The translations under genes and the position numbers were made by a program. DNA of 6,375 nucleotides. Source: Burkholderiales bacterium. Its GTDB lineage: Bacteria; Pseudomonadota; Gammaproteobacteria; Burkholderiales; Burkholderiaceae. The notes below the pieces were generated by a model. The model had not been told where the DNA came from and did not search any database. It was given only the letters and a program-made list of their open reading frames with translations. Location: positions 1 through 6,375 of the forward strand of contig CANBUA010000268.1 in NCBI GenBank assembly GCA_947372535.1, given 5' to 3'. Position 1 is the stretch's first letter. Every line of letters starts with the position of its first letter. Positions 1 to 6,365 of this stretch are shown piece by piece.

Positions 1-7
1 TTAGATC

Positions 8-31
8 AGGCCACCGCGAGGTGGCCTTTTT
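8..31 (+). terminator. Rho-independent terminator of an upstream gene
   Basis: A perfect 8-bp stem (AGGCCACC at 8-15 pairing with GGTGGCCT at 20-27) closes a GCGA tetraloop of the stable GNRA class and runs straight into a T tract ending at 31. The T tract lies only on the downstream side of the plus strand, so it terminates a plus-strand transcript whose gene lies left of the window. TAG at 2-4 could be that gene's stop codon, but the frame cannot be checked. The hairpin also argues against starting polA at the in-frame ATG at 21, which sits inside it. Confidence 0.85.
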
Positions 32-32
32 C

Positions 33-44
33 ATGGGCGCCCAT
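33..44. repeat. 12-bp perfect palindrome (ATGGGCGCCCAT)
   Basis: ATGGGC is followed directly by its reverse complement GCCCAT, giving a perfect two-fold symmetric site with no spacer two bases after the terminator T tract. GCCC-ATC-GGGC at 39-49 gives an alternative small hairpin. The palindrome could be a protein-binding site in the leader of polA, part of the termination region, or chance in GC-rich DNA. No known operator is recognised. Confidence 0.3.
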
Positions 45-110
45 CGGGCATCCTTTTGCGGAGCCGCATCGCCCCGTCATGAGCTGAGCGGCAGGCGGCA
101 CAATGCAGGC

Positions 111-2933
111 ATGACGATCGATCCAGCCGCCAGCACCACGACCACGACCAGCCCGAAACCCACCATGCTGCTGGTGGACGGCTCCAGCTACCTCTACCGC
201 GCCTTCCATGCCATGCCCGACCTGCGCGGGCCACAGGGCGAGCCCACGGGCGCCATCCACGGCATGGTCAACATGCTCAAGCGCCTGCGCGAGCAGATCA
301 AGGCGGAGCACGCGGTCTGCGTGTTCGACGCCAAGGGCCCGACTTTCCGCGACGAGTGGTACCCGCTCTACAAGGCCAACCGCGCCTCCATGCCCGAGGA
401 CCTGGCGCTACAAATCGAGCCCATCCATGAGGTGGTGCGCCTGCTGGGCTGGCCCATCCTGGAGGTGCCCGGCATCGAGGCCGACGACGCCATCGGCACC
501 TTGTGCTGCGTGGCCGTCAGCAGCGGGCACCAGGTCGTCGTCTCCACGGGCGACAAGGACATGGCCCAACTGGTCAACCCCGACGTCACGCTGGTCAACA
601 CCATGAGCAACGAGACTTTGGACGAGGCCGGCGTGCTGGCCAAGTTCGGCGTGCCGCCCAATCGCATCATCGATTACTTGACCCTGATTGGCGACACGGT
701 GGACAACGTGCCCGGCGTCGAGAAGGTCGGCCCCAAGACGGCGGTCAAGTGGCTGACCGAGCATGACTCGCTCGAAGGCGTCGTGGCTGCAGCCAACAGC
801 ATCAAGGGCGTGGCCGGCGAGAACCTGCGCAAGGCACTTGACTGGCTGCCTCTGGGCCGCCGCCTGATCACCATCCGCACCGATTGCGAGCTGGCCGAGC
901 ACATCCCGCAATGGCCGGCACTGGAAACCTTGGCCCTGCGTGAGCCTGACTCGTCCGCCTTGCTGGCGTTCTTTGCCACGCATGGTTTCAAGTCCATGAA
1001 AAAGGAGCTGGAACAGACCGCACGCGTGGACAACGCAGCCGCTGGCGCTGCGCTCAAGGGCAAATCCGCACCCGGTGGCACCAGCGATCTGTTCAGCGAG
1101 GTCGAAGAAAAGCCCGGCGTATTGCTGGAGACCCACTACGACACCATCCTCGACTGGGATGCTTTTGAGCGTTGCCTGGCCGATGTGATGGCCGCGCCCC
1201 TGGTGGCGCTGGACACCGAGACCGATTCGCTCGATCCCATGAAAGCGCAGGTGATCGGCATCAGCGTGTCCACCAAGGTGGCCCACGCCAGCTACATCCC
1301 CCTTCGCCACGCCGGCCCCGATGCACCCGACCAGTTGCCTTTCGACGAAGTGCTGGCCCGCCTCAAACCCTGGCTGGAGGACGCCACCAAGCTCAAGGTC
1401 GGCCAGAACATCAAGTACGACCTGCATGTGCTGGAGAACCACGGCATCAAGGCGCAAGGCTATGCGCACGACACCATGCTGCAGAGCTATGTGCTCGAAG
1501 CCCACCGGCCCCACGGCCTGGCCAGCCTGGCGCTGCGCCACCTGGACCGCAAGGGCCTGGACTATGAAGATGTGGCCGGCAAGGGCGCGCAGCAGATCCC
1601 GTTCGCGCAGGTGGCGGTCGATGTGGCCAGCCTCTACTCTTGCGAGGACAGCGACCAGACCCTGCACGTGCACGAGACGCTCTGGCCCCAGGTGGAGGCC
1701 GACAAAGGCCTGACTGATGTCTACGGCCGCATGGAAATGCCAGCGGCCATCACGCTGCAAAAAATCGAGCGCCACGGCGTGCTGATCGACAAGCAATTGC
1801 TGCAACAACAAAGCCACGAGCTGGGGCAGCGCATCGTGGCCATCGAGCAAGCCGCCTTCGAGCTGGCCGGCCAGCCCTTCAACCTGGGATCACCCAAGCA
1901 GATCGGCGAGATCCTCTTCGGCAAGCTGGGTCTGCCCGTGGTCAAGAAGACCGCCACCGGCGCCCCCTCGACCGACGAGGAAGTGCTGGAAAAGCTGGCC
2001 GAGGACTACCCCTTGCCGGCCAAGCTGCTGGAGCACCGTGGCCTGGCCAAGCTCAAGAGCACCTACACCGACAAGCTGCCCTTGATGATCCACCCGGTGA
2101 CGGGCCGCGTGCACACCAACTATGCGCAGGCCGTGGCCGTGACAGGCCGCCTGTCCAGCAACGACCCCAACCTGCAGAACATCCCGGTGCGCACCGCCGA
2201 AGGCCGCCGCGTGCGCGAGGCCTTCATCGCGCCGCCCGGCCACGTCATCGTCTCGGCCGACTACTCGCAGATCGAGTTGCGCATCATGGCCCACCTCTCG
2301 GAAGACGAGAACCTGCTGAGCGCTTTCGCCAATGGCCTGGATGTGCACCGCGCCACCGCTGGCGAGATTTTCAGCCTGGCGCCCGATGCGGTCAGCAGCG
2401 AGCAGCGCCGCTACGCCAAGGTGATCAACTTCGGGCTGATCTACGGCATGAGCGCCTTCGGGCTGGCCTCCAACTTGGGCATCGAGCGCTCGGCGGCCAC
2501 GGCCTACATTGAGCGCTATTTCCAGCGTTATCCCGGTGTCAAACGCTACATGGACGAGACCCGCGCCGCCGCCAAGGCGCAGGGCTATGTGGAGACCGTC
2601 TTCGGCCGCCGCCTCTGGCTGCCCGAGATCAACAGCCCCAACGGCCCTCGCCGCGCTGGCGCCGAGCGTGCCGCCATCAACGCGCCCATGCAGGGCACGG
2701 CGGCCGACCTCATCAAGCTGGCCATGGTCGCGCTGCAAGGCGCGATCGAGCAGGAAAACCGTGCCAGCCGCATGATCATGCAGGTGCACGATGAACTGGT
2801 GCTGGAGGTGCCTGAGGCCGAGCTGGATTGGGCCCGCGCCGAGATCCCGCGCGTGATGGCCTCGGTGGCCGAGTTGCGCGTGCCCTTGCTGGCCGAAGTC
2901 GGCCACGGCCCGAACTGGGAGGCCGCCCATTGA
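111..2933 (+). CDS. polA: DNA polymerase I
   Basis: Encodes a 940-residue DNA polymerase I, close to the 928 residues of the E. coli enzyme. It is a cytoplasmic repair polymerase that also removes RNA primers from Okazaki fragments. Three domains are visible in order. The 5'-3' exonuclease (about 19-310) has metal ligands D23, D73, E123, D125, D126, D148, D150, D195 and D198, with the helix-hairpin-helix just after. A low-complexity Ala/Gly/Ser linker (about 325-355) follows. The 3'-5' proofreading domain (about 360-540) has an intact DTE motif (D368, E370), D437 and the Y509-xxx-D513 motif. The polymerase domain fills the C-terminus, with motif A D717 and steric-gate E722, motif B R766, K770 and F774, and motif C H893-D894-E895. 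All lie at a steady +10 to +13 offset from E. coli numbering, so no domain is lost. ATG 111 is chosen because the earlier in-frame ATGs at 21 and 33 lie in or beside the terminator; ATG 165, just before the MLLVDGSS motif, is the alternative. The upstream ribosome binding site is poor (AGGCGG at 93-98, 12 nt away). It appears to be a single-gene unit. Confidence 0.97.
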   Translation: MTIDPAASTTTTTSPKPTMLLVDGSSYLYRAFHAMPDLRGPQGEPTGAIHGMVNMLKRLREQIKAEHAVCVFDAKGPTFRDEWYPLYKANRASMPEDLALQIEPIHEVVRLLGWPILEVPGIEADDAIGTLCCVAVSSGHQVVVSTGDKDMAQLVNPDVTLVNTMSNETLDEAGVLAKFGVPPNRIIDYLTLIGDTVDNVPGVEKVGPKTAVKWLTEHDSLEGVVAAANSIKGVAGENLRKALDWLPLGRRLITIRTDCELAEHIPQWPALETLALREPDSSALLAFFATHGFKSMKKELEQTARVDNAAAGAALKGKSAPGGTSDLFSEVEEKPGVLLETHYDTILDWDAFERCLADVMAAPLVALDTETDSLDPMKAQVIGISVSTKVAHASYIPLRHAGPDAPDQLPFDEVLARLKPWLEDATKLKVGQNIKYDLHVLENHGIKAQGYAHDTMLQSYVLEAHRPHGLASLALRHLDRKGLDYEDVAGKGAQQIPFAQVAVDVASLYSCEDSDQTLHVHETLWPQVEADKGLTDVYGRMEMPAAITLQKIERHGVLIDKQLLQQQSHELGQRIVAIEQAAFELAGQPFNLGSPKQIGEILFGKLGLPVVKKTATGAPSTDEEVLEKLAEDYPLPAKLLEHRGLAKLKSTYTDKLPLMIHPVTGRVHTNYAQAVAVTGRLSSNDPNLQNIPVRTAEGRRVREAFIAPPGHVIVSADYSQIELRIMAHLSEDENLLSAFANGLDVHRATAGEIFSLAPDAVSSEQRRYAKVINFGLIYGMSAFGLASNLGIERSAATAYIERYFQRYPGVKRYMDETRAAAKAQGYVETVFGRRLWLPEINSPNGPRRAGAERAAINAPMQGTAADLIKLAMVALQGAIEQENRASRMIMQVHDELVLEVPEAELDWARAEIPRVMASVAELRVPLLAEVGHGPNWEAAH
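130..152 (+). repeat. Short ACCACG tandem repeat encoding a threonine run
   Basis: ACCACG occurs twice in tandem followed by a third ACC, encoding five consecutive threonines (residues 9-13) in the non-conserved N-terminal tail of PolA. The tail precedes the first conserved motif, so small in-frame length changes should be tolerated. It is short and may be insignificant. Confidence 0.4.
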
Positions 2934-2956
2934 GGGTTCATGGCCCTCGCACCACG

Positions 2957-2974
2957 CTGTCATCAAGGTGTCAC
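2957..2974 (+). promoter_or_regulatory. Pho box (putative PhoB binding site) upstream of ppk1
   Basis: CTGTCAT (2957-2963) and GTGTCAC (2968-2974) are direct 7-bp repeats with a 4-bp spacer (CAAG), an 11-bp period. This is the architecture of the PhoB box (CTGTCAT, four A/T-rich bases, CTGTCAY). The first half matches 7 of 7 and the second 6 of 7 allowing the final pyrimidine. The spacer is less A/T-rich than usual. The box ends exactly 10 bp before a -10-like hexamer, the spacing known for PhoB-activated promoters, where the box replaces the -35 element. Lying in the only gap before polyphosphate kinase, it predicts induction under phosphate starvation. PhoB binding is inferred from pattern only. 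Confidence 0.72.
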
Positions 2975-2980
2975 GCATCG

Positions 2981-2987
2981 GTGTCAA
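2981..2987 (+). promoter_or_regulatory. Third TGTCA half-site, out of register with the Pho box
   Basis: GTGTCAA repeats the half-site a third time, but begins 13 bp after the second rather than 11, and it overlaps the proposed -10 element. Multiple PhoB half-sites are common at strong Pho promoters, but they usually keep an 11-bp period. This copy may be a weak extra contact or chance. Confidence 0.35.
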
Positions 2988-2990
2988 AAT
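2985..2990 (+). promoter_or_regulatory. Putative -10 element of the ppk1 promoter
   Basis: CAAAAT matches four of six positions of TATAAT and sits 10 bp after the Pho box. Transcription would start near 2997, leaving an untranslated leader of roughly 28 nt before the GTG start of ppk1. No good -35 hexamer is visible, as expected for a PhoB-activated promoter. Confidence 0.45.
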
Positions 2991-3024
2991 CCGCAGGCAG
3001 TCGTTTGTTTGAAAGTGCCCTGGT

Positions 3025-5136
3025 GTGAATGATTCTTTGCAAACCGTGGATGAAACGGCACCACTGGTGGACTCAGGCGTGGTCCCGCGAGCGTCCAGCT
3101 TGAACCTGCTAGACCGCGAACAGGCCATCCTGGAGTTCAACCACCGCGTGCTGGCCCAGTCCCAGCGCGACGATGTGCCCCTGCTCGAGCGGCTGCGCTA
3201 CATCTGCATCGTGTCCTCCAACCTCGATGAGTTTTTCGAGGTGCGCTATGCCGACCTGATGGAGGCTTCGCGCCTGCGCGGCTCTGGCGTCTCGCAAGAA
3301 GACCTGGCCCACATCGCCACCCAGGCGCATCACTTGGTCAAGGAGCAGTACGAGATCTTCAACGGCGTGCTGCTGCCCACCATGCGCCACGACGGCATCG
3401 ACATCCTCAACCATGCCGAGCGCAACCAGGCGCAGCGCGATTGGGTGACCACCTTCTTCCGCAAGCAAGTCCAGCCCCTGCTCACGCCCATCGGCCTGGA
3501 CCCCTCACACCCCTTCCCGCAGGTCGCCAACAAGACGCTGAACTTCATTGTCAAGCTGGGCGGCAAGGACGCCTTTGGGCGTGACAACGCGATCGCCATC
3601 GTGCGCATCCCGCGCGTGCTGCCCCGCGTGATCAAGCTGCCCGACAAGATCAGCGATGGTCGGCAGGTCTTCGTGCTGCTCTCCAGCGTCGTGCGGGCGC
3701 ACCTCATCGAGCTCTTCCCGGGGCGAGAGATCAAGGCTTTTTCGCAGTTCCGCCTCACGCGCGATTCCGACATTGATGTCGATGAAGACGACGTGACCAA
3801 CCTGCGCCAGGCCCTGCGCAAGAAGATGAGCACGCGCCAGTTTGGCCAGGCCATCCGCATGGAAGTGGTCGCGTCCTGCCCGGCCGAGCTGTCAGACTTC
3901 CTGCTGGAGCAGTTCGGCCTGAGCCCGGACGCGCTCTACTTGGTCGATGGGCCCGTGAACCTGGGCCGCCTGACGCAGGTGATCGACCAGGCCGATGCCG
4001 ACGACCTGCGTTTCACGCCTTACCTGCAAGGCTGGCCGGAAGAGCTGCCGCGTCAAGGCGATGTTTTCGAGCGCATCGCCAGGGGCGACGTGATGCTGCA
4101 CCACCCCTTCGAGACTTTCGATGCGGTGGTGCACTTCCTGCGCGAAGCCGTGCATGACCCCAAGGTGCTGGCCATCAAGCAGACCATCTACCGCACGGGC
4201 AGCGAGTCCGAGCTGGTCGAGCTCTTGCTGGAGGCCGTGCGGCGCGGCAAGGAAGTGCTGGTGGTGGTCGAGCTCAAGGCGCGCTTCGACGAAGAGGCCA
4301 ACATCAACTGGGCCGAGCGCCTCGAAGCGTTGGGTGCCCAGGTGGTCTATGGCGTGGTCGGCCTCAAGACCCACGCCAAGATGATGCTGGTGACGCGCCG
4401 CGAGGGCCACAAGCTGCGCCGCTATGCGCACCTGTCCACGGGCAACTACAACCCCAAGACCTCCAAGCTCTACACCGATGTGGGCTGGCTCACCGCCGAT
4501 GGCGACCTGACGTCCGATGTGGACATGATCTTCCAGCAACTGGCCAGCCTGACCCAGCTCAAGGCGCCCCGGCAACTGCTGCTGGCGCCTTTCGGTCTGC
4601 ACAAGCGCCTGCTCAAGCTCATCGAGAAGGTGGGCGATGCGGCGCTCAAAGGCTTGCCGGCGCGCATCGTCGTCAAGGTCAACGCCTTGACCGATGAGCC
4701 CCTGATCCGTGCACTGGAAGATGCTGCGCAAAAGGGCGCCGACATCGACCTGATCGTGCGTGGCGCCTGCATCCTGCCACCCGGTTTGCCCGGCATGACC
4801 GACCGCATCCGGGTGCGCTCCGTGGTGGGCCGCATGCTGGAGCACACACGCGTGATCTACTTCCGCTGGGGCCATGGCGCCGACGACGAAGTGCTTTATC
4901 TCTCCAGCGCCGACTGGATGAACCGCAACATGGTCAGGCGCATCGAGGTGGCGTGGCCGGTCAACGACCTGGTGCTCCGCCAGCGCGTCATCGACGAATG
5001 CCTGGTGCCCTACCTGCTGGACGGGCGCGATGCCTGGATCCAGCAAAGTGATGGCCGCTACCAGCGTGTCGATCAGGAGGACGATGGGCACAGTGCTCAG
5101 AAGGCCTTGATGGACCGCTACCGGGCGCCGCTCTGA
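3025..5136 (+). CDS. ppk1: Polyphosphate kinase 1
   Basis: Encodes a 703-residue Ppk1, the usual family length (about 690). The enzyme reversibly transfers the terminal phosphate of ATP to a growing polyphosphate chain through a phosphohistidine intermediate and is often membrane-associated. The four family domains follow in order: N domain (about 23-125, with the SSNLDEFFEVR motif and nucleotide-contacting N66), helical middle domain (about 126-336), and the C1 and C2 phospholipase-D-like domains (about 337-517 and 518-702). The phosphorylated histidine is H450 in LKTHAKM and the second active-site histidine is H607 in RMLEHTR. Magnesium-site arginines R390 (YRTG) and R420 (KARFDEE) are present. 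All four lie exactly 15 residues after the E. coli equivalents H435, H592, R375 and R405. An in-frame stop at 3010-3012 and the absence of a nearby in-frame ATG make GTG 3025 the likely start, with a weak GAAAG site at 3011-3015; GTG 3046 is the alternative. A Pho box precedes the gene and sixA follows 31 bp later, probably in the same transcript. Confidence 0.97.
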   Translation: MNDSLQTVDETAPLVDSGVVPRASSLNLLDREQAILEFNHRVLAQSQRDDVPLLERLRYICIVSSNLDEFFEVRYADLMEASRLRGSGVSQEDLAHIATQAHHLVKEQYEIFNGVLLPTMRHDGIDILNHAERNQAQRDWVTTFFRKQVQPLLTPIGLDPSHPFPQVANKTLNFIVKLGGKDAFGRDNAIAIVRIPRVLPRVIKLPDKISDGRQVFVLLSSVVRAHLIELFPGREIKAFSQFRLTRDSDIDVDEDDVTNLRQALRKKMSTRQFGQAIRMEVVASCPAELSDFLLEQFGLSPDALYLVDGPVNLGRLTQVIDQADADDLRFTPYLQGWPEELPRQGDVFERIARGDVMLHHPFETFDAVVHFLREAVHDPKVLAIKQTIYRTGSESELVELLLEAVRRGKEVLVVVELKARFDEEANINWAERLEALGAQVVYGVVGLKTHAKMMLVTRREGHKLRRYAHLSTGNYNPKTSKLYTDVGWLTADGDLTSDVDMIFQQLASLTQLKAPRQLLLAPFGLHKRLLKLIEKVGDAALKGLPARIVVKVNALTDEPLIRALEDAAQKGADIDLIVRGACILPPGLPGMTDRIRVRSVVGRMLEHTRVIYFRWGHGADDEVLYLSSADWMNRNMVRRIEVAWPVNDLVLRQRVIDECLVPYLLDGRDAWIQQSDGRYQRVDQEDDGHSAQKALMDRYRAPL

Positions 5137-5153
5137 CGGCCGCCTTCACCACC

Positions 5154-5161
5154 AGAAAGGG
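5154..5161 (+). promoter_or_regulatory. Ribosome binding site of sixA
   Basis: AGAAAGGG ends 6 nt before ATG 5168, an optimal spacing. It decides between two neighbouring ATGs: the one at 5163 is only 1 nt from the site and reads just four codons to a stop, while 5168 opens the conserved protein. Confidence 0.7.
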
Positions 5162-5167
5162 CATGGC

Positions 5168-5641
5168 ATGGACTTGATTCTTTGGCGACATGCCCATGCC
5201 GGCGATCACCTCCCCGACCCCACCGAAGACCTGACCCGTCCCTTGAGCGCCAAGGGCGAGCGCCAGGCCGTTCGCATGGCGCAGTGGCTCAACCAGCGCC
5301 TGACGGAGTCCACCCGGGTCATCGCCAGCCCGGCGATGCGAACGCAGCAAACGGCCCAGGCCTTGGGCCGCGCCTTCAAGACGGTCGATGTGCTGGCGCC
5401 CGGCGGCACGGTCGATGAGCTGCTGATGGCCACCCGCTTTCCCCATTCGCGGCAAGCTGTGCTGGTCGTGGGGCATCAACCCCTGCTGGGGCTGGTGGTG
5501 GCACGCCTGCTCGATGCCACCGATCCTTCGCAATCATGGTCCATCCGCAAAGGGGCGATCTGGTGGTTGCGCTGGGAAGATCGTGAAGGCCGCCGGGTGG
5601 GCGTGACCTTGCATGCCGTGATGTCGCCAGAAATGCTCTGA
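5168..5641 (+). CDS. sixA: Phosphohistidine phosphatase SixA (histidine phosphatase family)
   Basis: Encodes a 157-residue single-domain protein of the histidine phosphatase (phosphoglycerate mutase-like) superfamily; E. coli SixA has 161. The catalytic LWRHA motif starts at residue 5, with nucleophile H8. Phosphate-binding R58 lies in SPAMRTQQTA, and the second active-site histidine is H103 in VVGHQPLLG. The C-terminus ends in a MSPEML segment resembling the MSPCN end of E. coli SixA. The lack of any cap insertion fits SixA rather than sugar phosphatases or mutases. SixA removes phosphate from histidines: in E. coli it was first linked to the ArcB phosphotransfer domain and later to the nitrogen PTS protein NPr. 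The partner here is unknown. The 31-bp gap to ppk1, with no visible terminator or promoter, suggests co-transcription and possible shared phosphate control. There is no signal peptide, so it is cytoplasmic. The family is sure; the exact substrate is not. Confidence 0.9.
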   Translation: MDLILWRHAHAGDHLPDPTEDLTRPLSAKGERQAVRMAQWLNQRLTESTRVIASPAMRTQQTAQALGRAFKTVDVLAPGGTVDELLMATRFPHSRQAVLVVGHQPLLGLVVARLLDATDPSQSWSIRKGAIWWLRWEDREGRRVGVTLHAVMSPEML

Positions 5642-5653
5642 GCGTGCTGGCGG

Positions 5654-5665
5654 CGGCCAGGGCCG
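5654..5665. terminator. Weak hairpin between convergent sixA and the HAD phosphatase gene
   Basis: CGGCC and its complement GGCCG flank AG, giving at most a 4-bp stem with a 4-nt loop in the 31-bp gap between the convergent genes. No real T tract follows on either strand (only TGGTCTTC on the plus side). It could help end both transcripts, but it is a poor intrinsic terminator and may be chance. Confidence 0.22.
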
Positions 5666-5672
5666 TGGTCTT

Positions 5673-6353
5673 CTAGAGGCAGTCCAACAGCGATGCTGGC
5701 GTGGCGCAAATCACCGAGGCGCCCCAACTGGCGACCTCGTGCGTGGTGCCCAGGTAACCCCAAGCCGCAGCGGCACTGGGCATGTTCGCGGCTTTGGCGG
5801 CCTGGATGTCCCGCAGGTCATCGCCCACATACAGCGTCGCTTCGGGCGCCACGCCCAGTTGTTCGCAGGCCGTCAGCAAGGGCAGGGGGTGCGGCTTGGC
5901 GTGGGCCGTGGTGTCCCCACTGATGAGCACAGCGCAGCGTTCGAGCAGACCCAGGCCCTGCATCACCGGCACGGTGAAGCGGTGCGCCTTGTTGGTCACG
6001 ACGCCCCATGCCAAGCCACGCGCTTCCAGCGCATCGAGCAACTCGTGCATGCCGTCAAATAGTCGTGTGGTATCGGCCAAGCAGCGCTCGTAGGTCGCCA
6101 GGAAAGCCACGCGCAAGGTTTCGTACTCGGGGTGACCGGGATGGATGTCCAATCCGGCGGCCAGCAGACCGCGTGCGCCGGCCGAGGCGTGCGGGCGCAA
6201 CAGGTCCAACGCCATGGGTGCCAGGCCGCGCTGCTCGCGCAATTGATTGAGGGCGCCACCCAGGTCGCTGGCCGTGTCCGCCAAGGTGCCGTCCAAGTCG
6301 AACAAAACCGCTTGGCAAGGCTGTGCCCAGGCGATGGTGCTGTGCTGGCTCAT
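5673..6353 (-). CDS. gph: HAD-IA phosphatase, phosphoglycolate phosphatase (Gph) / MupP-like
   Basis: Encodes a 226-residue haloacid dehalogenase-superfamily phosphatase, full length for the family. Motif I is FDLDGTLADT, with nucleophile D19 and acid D21. A helical cap follows (about 30-95). Motif II is T120 in VVTNKAHRF, motif III is K153 in HAKPHP, and motif IV is GDDLRDI with D178 and D182. The usual automatic label is phosphoglycolate phosphatase, which removes 2-phosphoglycolate arising from DNA repair or oxygenase reactions. However, the run LFDGMHELLDALE, then WGVVTNK, VPVMQGLGL, GDDLRDI and a late WGA closely resembles, from memory, Pseudomonas MupP, the MurNAc-6-phosphate phosphatase of peptidoglycan recycling. 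I use gph only as the family symbol. The start at 6353 is supported by a GAGG site 8 nt upstream. The gene converges on sixA and probably follows another minus-strand gene beyond the right edge. Confidence 0.88.
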   Translation of the reverse strand: MSQHSTIAWAQPCQAVLFDLDGTLADTASDLGGALNQLREQRGLAPMALDLLRPHASAGARGLLAAGLDIHPGHPEYETLRVAFLATYERCLADTTRLFDGMHELLDALEARGLAWGVVTNKAHRFTVPVMQGLGLLERCAVLISGDTTAHAKPHPLPLLTACEQLGVAPEATLYVGDDLRDIQAAKAANMPSAAAAWGYLGTTHEVASWGASVICATPASLLDCL

Positions 6354-6361
6354 GCTTCAGG

Positions 6362-6365
6362 CCTC
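6362..6365 (-). promoter_or_regulatory. Ribosome binding site of the HAD phosphatase gene
   Basis: On the minus strand GAGG lies 8 nt before the ATG at 6353-6351, a normal spacing that supports this start. The region may also code for the end of an upstream gene, because one minus-strand frame stays open until a TGA inside the ATGA start overlap at 6353-6350. Confidence 0.55.

Noticed and set aside
21..110. 30-residue upstream extension of PolA from ATG 21
   Set aside because: It would begin inside the intrinsic terminator hairpin, has no ribosome binding site, and adds residues not found in the family.
170..177. GCTGGTGG, identical to the E. coli Chi sequence
   Set aside because: It falls within common Leu-Val codons in a GC-rich gene, recurs elsewhere in the window for the same reason, and Chi is not conserved outside enteric relatives.
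408..1850. 480-codon open frame antisense to polA
   Set aside because: It lies wholly opposite conserved polA codons, and its protein is His/Gly/Gln/Val-rich with no recognisable domain, the usual shadow of a GC-biased gene.
2932..2948. GAGGG...CCCTC hairpin at the end of polA as a terminator
   Set aside because: It is only a 5-bp stem with a 7-nt loop and no T tract, and it includes the stop codon. It is not a credible intrinsic terminator.
3029..3103. Small out-of-frame ORF of 24 codons starting at the ATG that overlaps the GTG start of ppk1
   Set aside because: The weak GAAAG site is too far away (13 nt), the peptide has no recognisable feature, and it overlaps ppk1 coding sequence. It is probably incidental.
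1890..3140. 416-codon minus-strand open frame covering the 3' part of polA, the gap and the start of ppk1
   Set aside because: It crosses two conserved plus-strand genes and the Pho box region, shows no known motif, and has antisense-type composition.
3892..5091. 399-codon open frame antisense to ppk1
   Set aside because: It is opposite the catalytic domains of Ppk1, with low-information composition and no family resemblance.
5163..5177. Four-codon reading frame at ATG 5163 overlapping the sixA start
   Set aside because: The ATG is only 1 nt from the Shine-Dalgarno sequence, so initiation there is unlikely; the overlap seems accidental.
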